DNA from: Parazoarcus communis
GTDB lineage: Bacteria; Pseudomonadota; Gammaproteobacteria; Burkholderiales; Rhodocyclaceae
Direction: 5' to 3'
NCBI RefSeq assembly: GCF_003111665.1
Contig: NZ_CP022188.1
Coordinates: 4,526,001-4,590,000 of the forward strand
DNA length: 64,000 nucleotides
Part shown: positions 17,342 through 26,199 of the stretch, in pieces
Numbering within the stretch: position 1 is the stretch's first letter
Layout: each line of letters begins with the position of its first letter
Program-made: the position numbers and the translations under genes
Notes under the pieces: generated by a model
Database searches by the model: none
The model's input: the letters and a program-made list of their open reading frames with translations, nothing else
What the model was told of the DNA's origin: nothing

Positions 17342-17890
17342 TCAGTCCAGACGCAGAAAATTGTCCCGGTAGTGCGCCAGCTCGGCGATCGACTCCTGGA
17401 TATCAGCCAGTGCCGTATGCGCTCCCGTCTTCTTGACGCCCTTGTAGACTGCCGGGTTCCAGCGCTTGGCCAGTTCCTTCAGCGTGGAGACATCGAGGTT
17501 GCGGTAATGGAACCAGGCTTCGAACTGCGGCATGTAGCGCACCAGGAAGCGACGGTCCTGCCCCACCGAATTGCCACACATCGGCGAAGTACGCGACGGC
17601 GTCCATTCCTGCAGAAACGCGAGCATCTGCGCCTCGGCTTCCGCCTCGGAAACGGTAGACGAACGCACGCGATCGATCAGCCCCGACTTGCCGTGGGTGT
17701 TCTTGTTCCAGTCGTCCATCGCATCGAGCACGCTATCGGGCTGATGCACCACGATCACCGGCGCTTCGGCGACTGTATTGAGTTCACTGTCGGTAATGAC
17801 GACCGCGATCTCGATGATGCGATCGGTGTCCGGTTCAAGGCCGGTCATTTCCATGTCCAGCCAGATGAGGTGATTCTGATCCTGTGCCAT
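17342..17890 (-). CDS. orn: Oligoribonuclease
   Basis: 182 residues (E. coli Orn has 181), a DEDDh 3'-5' exonuclease that finishes RNA decay by cleaving 2-5 nt oligomers, including pGpG from cyclic-di-GMP. Catalytic residues are seen: [11 protein letters not shown] (D and E of Exo I), [24 protein letters not shown] (Exo II), and [16 protein letters not shown] (H and D of Exo III). The ATG at 17890 is preceded by AAGGA. The frame stays open far upstream, but that part is antisense to the M48 protease gene. pGpG removal links it to the GGDEF protein at the other end of the window. Confidence 0.96.
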   Translation of the reverse strand: MAQDQNHLIWLDMEMTGLEPDTDRIIEIAVVITDSELNTVAEAPVIVVHQPDSVLDAMDDWNKNTHGKSGLIDRVRSSTVSEAEAEAQMLAFLQEWTPSRTSPMCGNSVGQDRRFLVRYMPQFEAWFHYRNLDVSTLKELAKRWNPAVYKGVKKTGAHTALADIQESIAELAHYRDNFLRLD

Positions 17891-17998
17891 AATCCTTGAG
17901 CCTTTCGTGCGCCGGGCGGGCTGTCCGCTGCGAGATGAAACAATCCAGTCCGCGATTGTGTCACATAATGGTCCATCACTTCCCGTCGGCTTTCCCGG

Positions 17999-19243
17999 AT
18001 GTCTCCACACCTGTTTACCGTACTTTTTCTCATTGCACTGGGCAGTACGCTCCTCGTAAAGGCCGGGCTGATGCTGCGCCAGATCCAGCATGTTCGCGCT
18101 CATCGCGGCGCAGTGCCCACTGCGTTCGCCGACAGCATCGGTCTTGATGCCCATCAGCGTGCGGCGGACTATACCGCCGAGCGCGTGCGACTCAGTCTGG
18201 TCGAGCTCGCAGTCTCGGCCATTTTCGTTCTCGCACTCACCGTCGGTGGAGGCCTTCAGCTCATCAGCACCCTCTGTGCGGGACTGTTCGATGCAGGCTC
18301 CATCGCCCATGGTGTCGCGCTGCTGGCCACGCTCGGCGTAGTCAGCTGGCTGATCGATCTGCCGTTCTCCCTGTACCGTACCTTCGTCCTGGAAAAGCGC
18401 TACAACTTCAATCGCATGACGCCCGCCCTGTTCGTCTCCGACAGCCTCAAGCAGACTGCGCTGGCTGTGGCGATCGGCCTTCCGCTGCTTACCGGCGTGC
18501 TGTGGCTGATGGCAGCGATGGGTGCCGCCTGGTGGATCTGGGTGTGGGCAGTCTGGCTCGGGTTCAATCTGCTCGTCCTGCTGATCTGGCCGACCTTCAT
18601 TGCGCCGCTGTTCAACCGTTTCAGCCCGCTCGCCGACGAGCAGCTCAAGCACCGCGTCGAATCCTTGCTTGAACGCTGTGGTTTCCGCTCCAAGGGACTT
18701 TTCGTAATGGACGGCTCGCGCCGCTCCGCTCACGGAAACGCCTATTTCACCGGCTTTGGCGCGTCAAAGCGCATCGTGTTCTTCGACACCCTGCTCGACA
18801 AGCTCACACCCCATGAGGTCGAGGCCGTCCTTGCGCATGAGCTCGGGCATTTTCACCACAAGCACATCGTCAAGCGCCTGCTGGTGCTCGCCCCGGCCAG
18901 CCTCGCGCTGTTTGCGCTGCTTGGCTGGCTGCTTTCGCAACAGGCCTTCTTCAACGGCCTGGGCGTAACTCAGACCGGCACCGCAGCCGGGCTCGCCCTG
19001 TTCTTTCTTGCGCTGCCGTGGTTCACCTTTGCCCTGACGCCGCTGATGAGCCAGTGGTCACGCCGCCACGAATTCGAAGCAGACCGCTACGCAGCCAGCC
19101 ATACTCAGGCAAACGATCTGGTCAGCGCGCTGGTAAAGCTCTACCGCGACAATGCTTCGACACTCACGCCTGACCCGGTGTACTCCGGCTTCTTCGACTC
19201 ACACCCGCCGGCTGCAGTGCGTATTGCACGGCTTCAGGGCTGA
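17999..19243 (+). CDS. M48 family zinc metallopeptidase (Ste24/CAAX protease-like)
   Basis: 414 residues with about six hydrophobic segments. The zinc site is [10 protein letters not shown] (near 280-289), and the third ligand probably lies in HEFEADRYA about 75 residues on. The N-terminal part ([14 protein letters not shown]) matches the Ste24-type peptidase family. It is an inner-membrane endopeptidase, in bacteria linked to membrane-protein quality control; the substrate is unknown. It diverges from orn and leads an apparent operon with a c-type cytochrome and rsgA (40-base gap to the cytochrome). Confidence 0.9.
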   Translation: MSPHLFTVLFLIALGSTLLVKAGLMLRQIQHVRAHRGAVPTAFADSIGLDAHQRAADYTAERVRLSLVELAVSAIFVLALTVGGGLQLISTLCAGLFDAGSIAHGVALLATLGVVSWLIDLPFSLYRTFVLEKRYNFNRMTPALFVSDSLKQTALAVAIGLPLLTGVLWLMAAMGAAWWIWVWAVWLGFNLLVLLIWPTFIAPLFNRFSPLADEQLKHRVESLLERCGFRSKGLFVMDGSRRSAHGNAYFTGFGASKRIVFFDTLLDKLTPHEVEAVLAHELGHFHHKHIVKRLLVLAPASLALFALLGWLLSQQAFFNGLGVTQTGTAAGLALFFLALPWFTFALTPLMSQWSRRHEFEADRYAASHTQANDLVSALVKLYRDNASTLTPDPVYSGFFDSHPPAAVRIARLQG

Positions 19244-19283
19244 CTCGCCCCGAACCGTGACGGAGAACAACAAGGAGGATGAC

Positions 19284-19601
19284 ATGAAACAACATCTACT
19301 GATCGCTCTTGGCAGCACGCTGATGTTCAGCCTTCCGGCCGCTGCCGATCCGTTTGCGGAAGCCGACGTCAAGGTGGGCGGAGAGATGCACGGGAAACTG
19401 TGCGTCGCCTGCCATGAACAGAAATACGGCGGCAAGGACGGCTCGGACATCTATATCCGGGTTGATCGTCGCGTCAGTTCGCCCAGCGCCCTGAGCCAGC
19501 AACTCACGGCGTGCACCACCATGCTCAACCTCGACCTGTTTCCGGAAGACGAAATGCACATTGCCGGCTACCTGAACAAAAACTACTACAAGTTCAAGTG
19601 A
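19284..19601 (+). CDS. Monohaem c-type cytochrome
   Basis: 105 residues. It has a signal peptide (about 1-22, cleavage near PAAADP) and one haem-binding motif CVACH at 40-44, so the mature protein is a small periplasmic cytochrome. A distal Met ligand is not obvious; Met residues near TTMLNLDLFPEDEM are candidates. A strong AAGGAGG ribosome binding site precedes the ATG. The stop codon overlaps the GTG start of rsgA (GTGA), so the two are translationally coupled, an unexpected pairing of electron transfer with ribosome assembly. Confidence 0.87.
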   Translation: MKQHLLIALGSTLMFSLPAAADPFAEADVKVGGEMHGKLCVACHEQKYGGKDGSDIYIRVDRRVSSPSALSQQLTACTTMLNLDLFPEDEMHIAGYLNKNYYKFK

Positions 19602-20527
19602 ATATTCGCAACGCAGGCAGCCACAAGCGCGCCCAGGCAGAGACAAGCACCGGCACAGTTGTCGCCGCCTTTGGCCGTCACTACGAGGTAGATACCGCGG
19701 ATGGGCGCCTGCGCTGCTATCCGCGGGGCAAACGAAGCAGCTTCGCCTGCGGCGATGAAGTCGACATCGCTGCCGCCGGCGACGCTCAGGGCGTCATCGA
19801 GCACCTTCACCCACGGCGAAACCTGCTGTGGCGCTCGGACGCGTTCCGCGAAAAGCTGATCGCCTCCAACCTGAGCCACATTGGCATCGTCGTCGCCACC
19901 GAGCCCGGCTTTTCGGACCTGCTGATATCACGCTGTATTGCTGCGGCGGAAAGCCAGGACATCACCGCAGTGATCGTGCTCAACAAGGCCGATCTGACCG
20001 ATCGACTGGAGACAGCACGCAAACAGCTCGCTCCGTTTTCGGCCCTGGGCTACGAGGTGCTCGAGGTTTCGGCCCTGGATGGCGCCACATCGCTGAAGGC
20101 CAGCCTGTCCGGACATCGCAGCATTCTTGTCGGACAGTCCGGCATGGGAAAATCAACGCTGACCAATGCGTTGGTACCCGAGGCCGAGGCCGCCACGCGT
20201 GAGATCTCCACCGCACTCGACACCGGCAAACACACCACGACCTTCGCACGCCTCTATCCGCTCGGCGAGGGCTGGCTGATTGACAGTCCGGGCCTGCAGG
20301 CTTTCGGACTTGCCCACATGACACCGGATGAACTGGTCGAGAGCTTCATCGAGTTTCGACCGCACCTGGGCAAGTGCCGCTTCCGCGACTGCCGGCACGA
20401 AGCCGAACCCGACTGCGCGCTCCTCGGCGCCCTGGCGGCAGGGTTGATTCATCCTCGCCGCTTCGAACATTACCGCATCATTCGCAGCGAAATCGCCGCC
20501 GCAAAACAGGCTAATCCGGGCTGGTAA
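19598..20527 (+). CDS. rsgA: Ribosome small-subunit GTPase RsgA (YjeQ)
   Basis: About 309 residues from GTG 19598, which overlaps the stop of the cytochrome gene; the upstream open frame is shadow. It has an OB-fold N-terminus (TGTVVAAFGRHYEV), then a circularly permuted GTPase with the motifs in the order NKAD (G4), GQSGMGKST (P-loop), DTGKHTTT (G2) and DSPG (G3). It ends in a zinc finger (CRFRDCRHEAEPDC). RsgA checks and matures the 30S subunit. A perfect 26-base palindrome follows five bases after the stop as terminator. Confidence 0.95.
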   Translation: MNIRNAGSHKRAQAETSTGTVVAAFGRHYEVDTADGRLRCYPRGKRSSFACGDEVDIAAAGDAQGVIEHLHPRRNLLWRSDAFREKLIASNLSHIGIVVATEPGFSDLLISRCIAAAESQDITAVIVLNKADLTDRLETARKQLAPFSALGYEVLEVSALDGATSLKASLSGHRSILVGQSGMGKSTLTNALVPEAEAATREISTALDTGKHTTTFARLYPLGEGWLIDSPGLQAFGLAHMTPDELVESFIEFRPHLGKCRFRDCRHEAEPDCALLGALAAGLIHPRRFEHYRIIRSEIAAAKQANPGW

Positions 20528-20532
20528 ATGAA

Positions 20533-20558
20533 ACGGGAGGCCATCGATGGCCTCCCGT
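20533..20558. terminator. Bidirectional terminator hairpin
   Basis: Perfect 26-base palindrome (ACGGGAGGCC at the left edge, complement at the right) between the convergent rsgA and alpha-E genes. There is no long T tract on either side. Confidence 0.7.
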
Positions 20559-20587
20559 CAGCTTTCAACCGCCAGATCTGGCCATCG

Positions 20588-21532
20588 TCAGGACACCGGC
20601 ACCAGGAAGTCGTCCGCAATCCGGTTGCCCAGCGACTGCACACGGTCGAGCAGGCGCATGGTGTAGCTATGCAGTCCGCCGCGAACGATGTCGTCAATTT
20701 TTCCAAAGCGCAGTTGGGACTCCAGCTCACCGGCCTGACGCTCGGTCTCCGCCGACTGGGCGTTACTCACACCCTGAAGGTTGGCATAGACCTCCTTCAT
20801 GCAACGTGCCAGTGAACGCGGCATGTCGGCGCGCAACAGCAACAGTTCGGCAACGCGCGCCGGCGTGATCAGATCCCGGTACACCTTGCGATAGACCTCG
20901 AAGGCCGACACCGAGCGCAGCAAGGCACTCCACTGATAGTAGTCAGCGGCCCCACCCTCCGACTCCCCCGCAGGCAGCAGAATCTGGTACTTCACATCGA
21001 GAATCCGTGCGGTATTGTCAGCGCGCTCGAGGAAGGTGCCGATACGGATGAAGCGCAGCGACTCATCCTGCAGCATTGTGCCGATGGTGACGCCACGCGA
21101 CAGGTGAGAGCGGTACTTCACCCATTCGAAGAACTCGCCGGGACCAACATCGAGAAACTCCTCCCGCGTGAAATCGCGCATCTTCAGCCAGGTGGCGTTG
21201 GTGGTCTCCCACAGCTCCGAGGTCAGCGTTCCCCGGACGGCGTGCCCGTTCTCGCGTGCAGCCAGCAGGCAGCTGCGAATGCTCGAGTGGTTGGTGGGCT
21301 CGAAGATCATGAAATCGAGCACGTTGTCGGGCGTTATCTCGGAATGACGCTCGTGAAAGGCCGCCTCGAGACCCATGATCCGCAGCGTTGCGCCCCAGGC
21401 CTGGTCCTCCTGGACCTGTGACTGCGGCATCATCGACATGCGGTAATTCACATCCAGCATCCGTGCAATATTCTCTGCCCGCTCCATGTAGCGGGCCATC
21501 CAGTACAGGTGATCTGCAGTACGGCTCAGCAT
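20588..21532 (-). CDS. Alpha-E (DUF403) domain protein
   Basis: About 314 residues starting at MLSRTADHLYWMARYMERAEN, the signature of the alpha-E family, an all-helical domain rich in conserved Glu. GGAG lies eight bases before the ATG. These proteins co-occur with circularly permuted ATP-grasp ligases in a predicted peptide-synthesis or protein-modification system; no reaction has been shown to my knowledge. Here it follows the ATP-grasp gene by 25 bases in the same operon, so it shares the sigma-54-like promoter upstream. The usual transglutaminase and proteasome-like partners are not present. Confidence 0.9.
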   Translation of the reverse strand: MLSRTADHLYWMARYMERAENIARMLDVNYRMSMMPQSQVQEDQAWGATLRIMGLEAAFHERHSEITPDNVLDFMIFEPTNHSSIRSCLLAARENGHAVRGTLTSELWETTNATWLKMRDFTREEFLDVGPGEFFEWVKYRSHLSRGVTIGTMLQDESLRFIRIGTFLERADNTARILDVKYQILLPAGESEGGAADYYQWSALLRSVSAFEVYRKVYRDLITPARVAELLLLRADMPRSLARCMKEVYANLQGVSNAQSAETERQAGELESQLRFGKIDDIVRGGLHSYTMRLLDRVQSLGNRIADDFLVPVS

Positions 21533-21557
21533 TGTCTGTTCTCCATCAAGCCATTCA

Positions 21558-22976
21558 TCACGCTTCAAGCACCCAGGTGTCCTTGGTTCCGCCACCCTGC
21601 GACGAGTTCACAACCAGCGAACCTTCGCGCAGCGCAACCCGGGTCAGCCCACCGGGAACCAGCTGAATCTCCTCACCAGACAGGACGAAGGGCCGCAAGT
21701 CGATATGACGCGGTGCAATCCCCGACTCGACAAAGGTCGGGCAGTTCGACAGTGCAAGAGTGGGCTGGGCAATGTAGCGCTCGGGGTGTGCCACCAGCAC
21801 CTTGCGGAAAGCCTCGATTTCATCCTTTGAGGCTGCCGGCCCCACGAGCATTCCGTAACCACCCGAGCCGTGCACCTCTTTCACCACCAGCTCGGAAAGA
21901 TGATCGAGCACATAGGCCAGATCCTCCTTCTTGCGGCACATCGAAGTCGGTACGTTGTGCAGGATGGGCTCCTCACCGAGGTAGAAGCGGATCATCTCGG
22001 GCACATACGGATAGATCGACTTGTCATCGGCCACGCCACCGCCGATGGCATTGGTCACGGTCACCCCGCCCGCCTGGTAAGCGCCGAGCAGACCGGGAAC
22101 GCCGAGCACCGAGTCGGACCTGAAGGCCGTCGGGTCGATGAAGTCGTCATCCACGCGGCGATAGATCACATCCACGCGTTGCGGGCCCTGCGTCGTGCGC
22201 ATGAAGACATGGTCGTCCTTGACGAACATGTCCTGCCCCTCGACCAGTTCGACCCCCATCTGCTGGGCCAGAAACGCGTGCTCGAAATACGCGCTGTTGT
22301 AGGCCCCCGGCGTCATGACAACCACCGTCGGGTCGGTTACCCCGGTCGGGGCGACGCTGCGCAGCATGTTGAGCAGCATGTCGGGATAGCGATCGACCGG
22401 TGCCACCTTGTAGTGCGAGAACAGACGCGGGAAGAGCCGCATCATCATCTTGCGGTTCTCGAGCATGTAAGAGACGCCCGAAGGCACGCGAAGGTTGTCC
22501 TCCAGCACGTAGTACTCGCCAGCGCCGGCGCGCACGAGGTCGACCCCGGCGATATGTGCGTAAATATCACGCGCGACATCCACGCCCTGCATCACCTTCC
22601 GATACTGGGCGTTGTTGAGTACCTGCTCGGGCGGAATGTGCCCTGCCTTCAGGATATTCTGGTCGTGGTAAATATCCCCGATGAACATGTTCAGCGCCTT
22701 CACGCGCTGCCTGAGGCCCGCCGCGAGGATGGTCCATTCCTCTGCGGGAATGATGCGCGGAATGATGTCGAACGGAATCAGGCGCTCGGTGCCTGCATTC
22801 TCCCCATACACAGCAAAGGTGATCCCGTACCGGTGAAACAGAGCATCCGCCTCAGCCCGCTTCTGGGACAAACGCTCCACGGGCATCTCGGACAGCCAGT
22901 TGGCATAAGAGGCATAGTGCGGACGAACACGTCCAGCCTCATCGGTCATCTCGTTGTAGAAATTCTTGATGGTCAT
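21558..22976 (-). CDS. Circularly permuted ATP-grasp family protein (DUF404/DUF407)
   Basis: About 472 residues. Recognisable segments are NFYNEMTDEAGRVRPHY at the N-terminus, RIIPAEEWTILAAGLRQRVKALN, VLEDNLRVPSGVSYMLENR, the nucleotide-binding stretch VVKEVHGSGGYGMLVGP and SSQGGGTKDTWVL at the end, as in the CP-ATP-grasp type 2 family. Such ligases are expected to form an amide or peptide bond using ATP; substrates are unknown. The ATG at 22976 (MTIKNF) is preferred to the frame's upstream start at 23054, because the sigma-54-type promoter predicts a transcript start near 23013. Confidence 0.9.
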   Translation of the reverse strand: MTIKNFYNEMTDEAGRVRPHYASYANWLSEMPVERLSQKRAEADALFHRYGITFAVYGENAGTERLIPFDIIPRIIPAEEWTILAAGLRQRVKALNMFIGDIYHDQNILKAGHIPPEQVLNNAQYRKVMQGVDVARDIYAHIAGVDLVRAGAGEYYVLEDNLRVPSGVSYMLENRKMMMRLFPRLFSHYKVAPVDRYPDMLLNMLRSVAPTGVTDPTVVVMTPGAYNSAYFEHAFLAQQMGVELVEGQDMFVKDDHVFMRTTQGPQRVDVIYRRVDDDFIDPTAFRSDSVLGVPGLLGAYQAGGVTVTNAIGGGVADDKSIYPYVPEMIRFYLGEEPILHNVPTSMCRKKEDLAYVLDHLSELVVKEVHGSGGYGMLVGPAASKDEIEAFRKVLVAHPERYIAQPTLALSNCPTFVESGIAPRHIDLRPFVLSGEEIQLVPGGLTRVALREGSLVVNSSQGGGTKDTWVLEA

Positions 22977-23023
22977 GACACGAAGCCTGCCTTTCTCGTT
23001 GTGATTCCGGACGAGTAAGTAAG

Positions 23024-23039
23024 AGCGAAAAACGTGCCA
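23024..23039 (-). promoter_or_regulatory. Sigma-54 (RpoN) -24/-12 promoter of the ATP-grasp/alpha-E operon
   Basis: On the minus strand 23039-23024 reads TGGCACGTTTTTCGCT. It keeps the invariant GG and GC ten bases apart; the consensus is TGGCACG-N4-TTGC, with one mismatch in the -12 element. The predicted start is near 23013, 37 bases before the ATG. Confidence 0.72.
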
Positions 23040-23088
23040 GCATAAAAGCAGCATCTAACCCCGCTAAACGGATGTCTGGACTGGTTAT

Positions 23089-23105
23089 TGCACCAACTCA
23101 GTGCA
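23089..23105. promoter_or_regulatory. NtrC-type enhancer site 1
   Basis: TGCACCAACTCAGTGCA, the TGCAC-N7-GTGCA layout of NtrC sites, centred about 84 bases upstream of the predicted sigma-54 start. Confidence 0.6.
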
Positions 23106-23117
23106 TTCCGGCGGCGC

Positions 23118-23136
23118 TGCACCAAAATGTGGTGCA
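23118..23136. promoter_or_regulatory. NtrC-like enhancer site 2
   Basis: TGCACCAAAATGTGGTGCA, with arms TGCACCA/TGGTGCA, centred 30 bases (about three helical turns) from site 1. The spacing between half-sites is two bases longer than the standard NtrC site. Confidence 0.5.
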
Positions 23137-23173
23137 TTCCACCTTCAGCAGTTCAGCGCGCACAGATACAGCG

Positions 23174-23202
23174 CATAAAAAAACCCCGCCGAAGCGGGGT
23201 TC
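23174..23202 (-). terminator. Rho-independent terminator of the thiolase gene
   Basis: Arms AACCCCGC (23182-23189) and GCGGGGTT (23194-23201) around CGAA; on the minus strand followed by seven T. Confidence 0.9.
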
Positions 23203-23226
23203 TTTGAAGTCAGGAAATCCCGACGA

Positions 23227-24408
23227 TCAGATGCGTTCCCAGATCGTGGTGATGCCCTGGCCGCCACCGATACACATGGTGGCCATACCGTAGCGGCCAT
23301 TCACGCGGATCAGTTCATGCAGCAGTTTGGTGATGATCACGCCGCCAGTCGCACCAACCGGGTGCCCCAGTGCAATGGCACCGCCGTTGGGGTTCACCTT
23401 GGACGTATCGAGTTCCAGACCCTTGTTAACAGCGATCGACTGGGCAGCAAACGCTTCGTTGGATTCGATGACATCCATCTTGTCCAGCGACAGACCTGCA
23501 CGCTGCAGCGCAATCTTGGAGGCCGGGATCGGGCCCTCACCCATCAGCTCGTTGGGTACGCCGGCAATGGCGTAGGACACCAGGCGTGCAATCGGCTTGT
23601 GACCAGCAGCGGCAGCCTTGGCAGCCTCAGCCAGTACCAGGAAGGAAGCCGCATCGTTGATACCCGATGCGTTGCCTGCCGTAACCGAACCATCCTTCTT
23701 GAACGCCGGCTTCATCTTGCCCAGCGCTTCCATGGTGGTTGCACGCGGATGCTCGTCGGTATCAAACACGACCGTACCCTTGCGGGTTTCGAACGTGATC
23801 GGCACGATCTGGCTCTTGAAACGGCCTTCAGCAATCGCAGCGGCAGCACGATTCTGCGACTCCAGGGCGAATGCGTCCTGATCTTCGCGGCTGATGTCCC
23901 ACTTGTCGGCCAGATTCTCGGCCGTGATACCCATGTGGCCAACGCCGAACGGGTCGGTCAGCACAGCGACCATCGCGTCGATCGCCTTGGTGTCGCCCAT
24001 GCGCGCGCCGCTACGCAGCGTCGGCATCAGGTAAGCACCGCGCGACATCACTTCCACGCCGCCGCCAATGGCGAAATCGGCATCGCCCAGCAGAATGGCC
24101 TGAGCGGAGTTGACGATTGCCTGTTGAGCCGAGCCGCACAGACGGTTAACCGCGAATGCAACGGATTCCTTGCTCATGCCACCCTGAATCGAAGCAAGGC
24201 GGGCAACATAAGCGTAGCGGGAGTCGGTCGGGATGCAATGACCGACAGCAGCAAACGAGACTGCCGCGGGATCGACACCTGCGCGCGCGATTGCTTCCTT
24301 GACCACCAGGCCACCCAGCTCGCCCGGCTCGATGTCCTTAAGCGAGCCATTAAAACCACCCACTGCGGAACGAACGGCACTCAGCACTACGACTTCACGA
24401 TTAGCCAT
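23227..24408 (-). CDS. bktB: Beta-ketothiolase (acetyl-CoA C-acyltransferase, BktB-like)
   Basis: 393 residues. It condenses or cleaves 3-ketoacyl-CoA; candidates for its role are PHB synthesis and short-chain or aromatic beta-oxidation. The nucleophilic Cys is in VNRLCGSAQQAIVN (near 88), the His in GGAIALGHPVGATGG (near 350) and the second Cys in MCIGGGQG (near 380). VVVLSAVRSAVGGFNGSLKD at the N-terminus and MCIGGGQGITTIWERI at the end strongly resemble BktB of Cupriavidus, hence the symbol. The ATG 24408 has GAGGAGG upstream. It follows the CobD-like gene by 20 bases and ends in a strong terminator. Confidence 0.9.
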   Translation of the reverse strand: MANREVVVLSAVRSAVGGFNGSLKDIEPGELGGLVVKEAIARAGVDPAAVSFAAVGHCIPTDSRYAYVARLASIQGGMSKESVAFAVNRLCGSAQQAIVNSAQAILLGDADFAIGGGVEVMSRGAYLMPTLRSGARMGDTKAIDAMVAVLTDPFGVGHMGITAENLADKWDISREDQDAFALESQNRAAAAIAEGRFKSQIVPITFETRKGTVVFDTDEHPRATTMEALGKMKPAFKKDGSVTAGNASGINDAASFLVLAEAAKAAAAGHKPIARLVSYAIAGVPNELMGEGPIPASKIALQRAGLSLDKMDVIESNEAFAAQSIAVNKGLELDTSKVNPNGGAIALGHPVGATGGVIITKLLHELIRVNGRYGMATMCIGGGQGITTIWERI

Positions 24409-24428
24409 CAATACACCCTCCTCGAAAA

Positions 24429-25355
24429 TTAACCGCCAACCCAGCCTGCAAGACCCAGCAGGGCAAGCATTACCAGACACACGACCAGTGCTCGCCATAC
24501 GAGCCCGACCGTGCTTTGCATGTAATCGGCGTCGGCTTCGTCTCCCAGCCCCATTTCAGGCCGTTCGACGATCTCTCCCGAAATATGTATGGGCATGCCA
24601 AGACGCACACCCAATGCACCGGCGCCGCTTGCAATCAGTATAGCCGAGCACTTATCCGGCCACAGCATTGCCTGCGTGCGCCAGCAGAAAACTGCATCCT
24701 CGAAATCCCCGGCCACAGAAAATGACGCAGCGGTAAGACGCGCGGGCATCCAGTCAATCACGGCGAACGCCTGTCGCGCGAAACGACCGAAGCTGCCGAA
24801 CTCGTTGTCCGTGCGGGAGCCCCATTCGTCGTCGAAGAACCGCGCAAGACGGTACATCAGCGCCCCGCTTGCTCCAGGGAGCAGCACGAACCAGAACGCC
24901 ACGCCGAAAACGCTACGGTGAGAAGCGATCAGCGCCTGCTCAATCGCAAGCCTGGCGACCTCGCTGGAGCTCGCCTCCTGATACTGGCCGCCACGCCACT
25001 CCGACAGCAGCGTGCGCGCACGATCAATCTCGCCCATGCGCAAAGCCAGATGGATGTCGGTGAAGAAATGACTTTCCTGCCTGAAGCCCATGGTGAAGTA
25101 GAGCACCACGATGTTGAACAGGAAGGCCAGCACCGGATGCATGTGCCACAACGCGAAGAAGGCGGTTGCACACGCCACCGTCGCCAGCACCACCACCAGT
25201 ACCCAGGCAATGCGCCCATTGCGGGCCTGCCCATCGTTGAAACGCTCAACCAGCGCCCCCGCGAGCTTGCGCAACGGTCCGACGACGAGTTGCTGCACGG
25301 AAAGGGGCCGGACCTGCTCGATCAGCAGGGCAATGATGAGCGAAAGAAGCGTCAT
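24429..25355 (-). CDS. CobD/CbiB-family (AmpE-like) membrane protein
   Basis: About 308 residues from MTLLSLIIALLIEQVRPLS. There are membrane segments near the N-terminus (3-15), 50-70, 75-95, 150-170 and at the C-terminus (285-305). It falls in the CobD/CbiB superfamily by layout. No other cobalamin gene is near, so an AmpE-like regulatory or unassigned role is as likely as adenosylcobinamide synthesis. It is in the same direction as the thiolase gene, 20 bases upstream of it, and is probably co-transcribed with it. The 170 bases before it hold no gene. Confidence 0.72.
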   Translation of the reverse strand: MTLLSLIIALLIEQVRPLSVQQLVVGPLRKLAGALVERFNDGQARNGRIAWVLVVVLATVACATAFFALWHMHPVLAFLFNIVVLYFTMGFRQESHFFTDIHLALRMGEIDRARTLLSEWRGGQYQEASSSEVARLAIEQALIASHRSVFGVAFWFVLLPGASGALMYRLARFFDDEWGSRTDNEFGSFGRFARQAFAVIDWMPARLTAASFSVAGDFEDAVFCWRTQAMLWPDKCSAILIASGAGALGVRLGMPIHISGEIVERPEMGLGDEADADYMQSTVGLVWRALVVCLVMLALLGLAGWVGG

Positions 25356-25527
25356 GCGAATTCGGTAAAAGGGGAAAAATCGTCGTGAATAATGGTTTGC
25401 AGCCAAGATACCACAAACACTGTGCATTCTTCGCACGCGCGCGGGGACGAAACCCGGTAAACCGCGAAACCTCCCGCTACGACCGCTGACAACGGCAACC
25501 TCACTTCGACGCCAATCCCGAGCGGGC

Positions 25528-26199
25528 TCAGGACCGCACCGGATCCACCTCGGTCAGGACACGATAGAGCGACATCAGCATGCCTGCGGTCGCCCCCCAA
25601 ATGTAGTAATCGCCATACGGCATCGCATGAAAATGCCGCGTGCGCCCCTCGATCTCAAGGCTGTGCCGCAAATGATTTGCCGGATCAAGAAAGTGCGACA
25701 GTGGCACCTCGAAAGCTTCCGCCACTTCGAAGGTATCGAGCGTCAGCTCGAACGGCGGATGGACCAGTCCGACCACCGGTGTAACCCGAAAACCGGTGCC
25801 GGTGAAGTAGTCAGGCAGCGCACCAATGAGTTCCACCCGCTCGGCACCCAGCCCGATCTCCTCCTGCGTCTCGCGCAGCGCCGTCGCCACCGGCGATGCA
25901 TCCTCCTTCTCCACCCGCCCGCCGGGAAAGCTGATCTGTCCCGGGTGGTGGTGCAGATGGTCAGTACGCCGTGTCAGCAGGACAGATGCGGCATTGTCCC
26001 GCAGCACCAATGGCACCAGCACTGCGGCAGGCATATGCGCATCGCCCCCTGCCATCTCGGGCCAATCGAATCCAGCGGGCAGATCCCGCGCAGCTTTCAG
26101 TCGCTGCTTCAACGCTTCAGAATACACATCCCGCACCACTGACTCCTTGACTCCATCCACCTGCCCCGGCAGTCGCTCCTCGACAATCACCGGTCTCAT
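25528..26199 (-). CDS. CoA pyrophosphatase (NUDIX, NudL-like)
   Basis: About 223 residues. It hydrolyses CoA and acyl-CoA to 4'-phosphopantetheine and 3',5'-ADP. The NUDIX box GGRVEKEDASPVATALRETQEEIGL is intact with its REx2EE core, and LTRRTDHLHHHPGQISFPGG just before it is the UPF0035/CoA-diphosphatase signature. The ATG at 26199 overlaps the TGA of the retropepsin gene (TGATG), so it is translationally coupled. A link to CoA ester pools and the thiolase downstream is possible, but an untranslated gap of 170 bases and the CobD-like gene lie between them. Confidence 0.92.
   Translation of the reverse strand: MRPVIVEERLPGQVDGVKESVVRDVYSEALKQRLKAARDLPAGFDWPEMAGGDAHMPAAVLVPLVLRDNAASVLLTRRTDHLHHHPGQISFPGGRVEKEDASPVATALRETQEEIGLGAERVELIGALPDYFTGTGFRVTPVVGLVHPPFELTLDTFEVAEAFEVPLSHFLDPANHLRHSLEIEGRTRHFHAMPYGDYYIWGATAGMLMSLYRVLTEVDPVRS

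Noticed and set aside
17891..18733. Upstream extension of orn
   Set aside because: The frame is open for hundreds of bases but is antisense to the M48 protease gene, and Orn length matches the family from ATG 17890.
22977..23054. Longer start for the ATP-grasp gene at 23054
   Set aside because: It would include the sigma-54-type promoter and lacks family similarity; the predicted transcript begins after it.
24429..25355. Cobalamin synthesis assignment (cobD) for the membrane protein
   Set aside because: No other cobalamin genes are near, and the sequence could equally be an AmpE-like protein, so no gene symbol was given.
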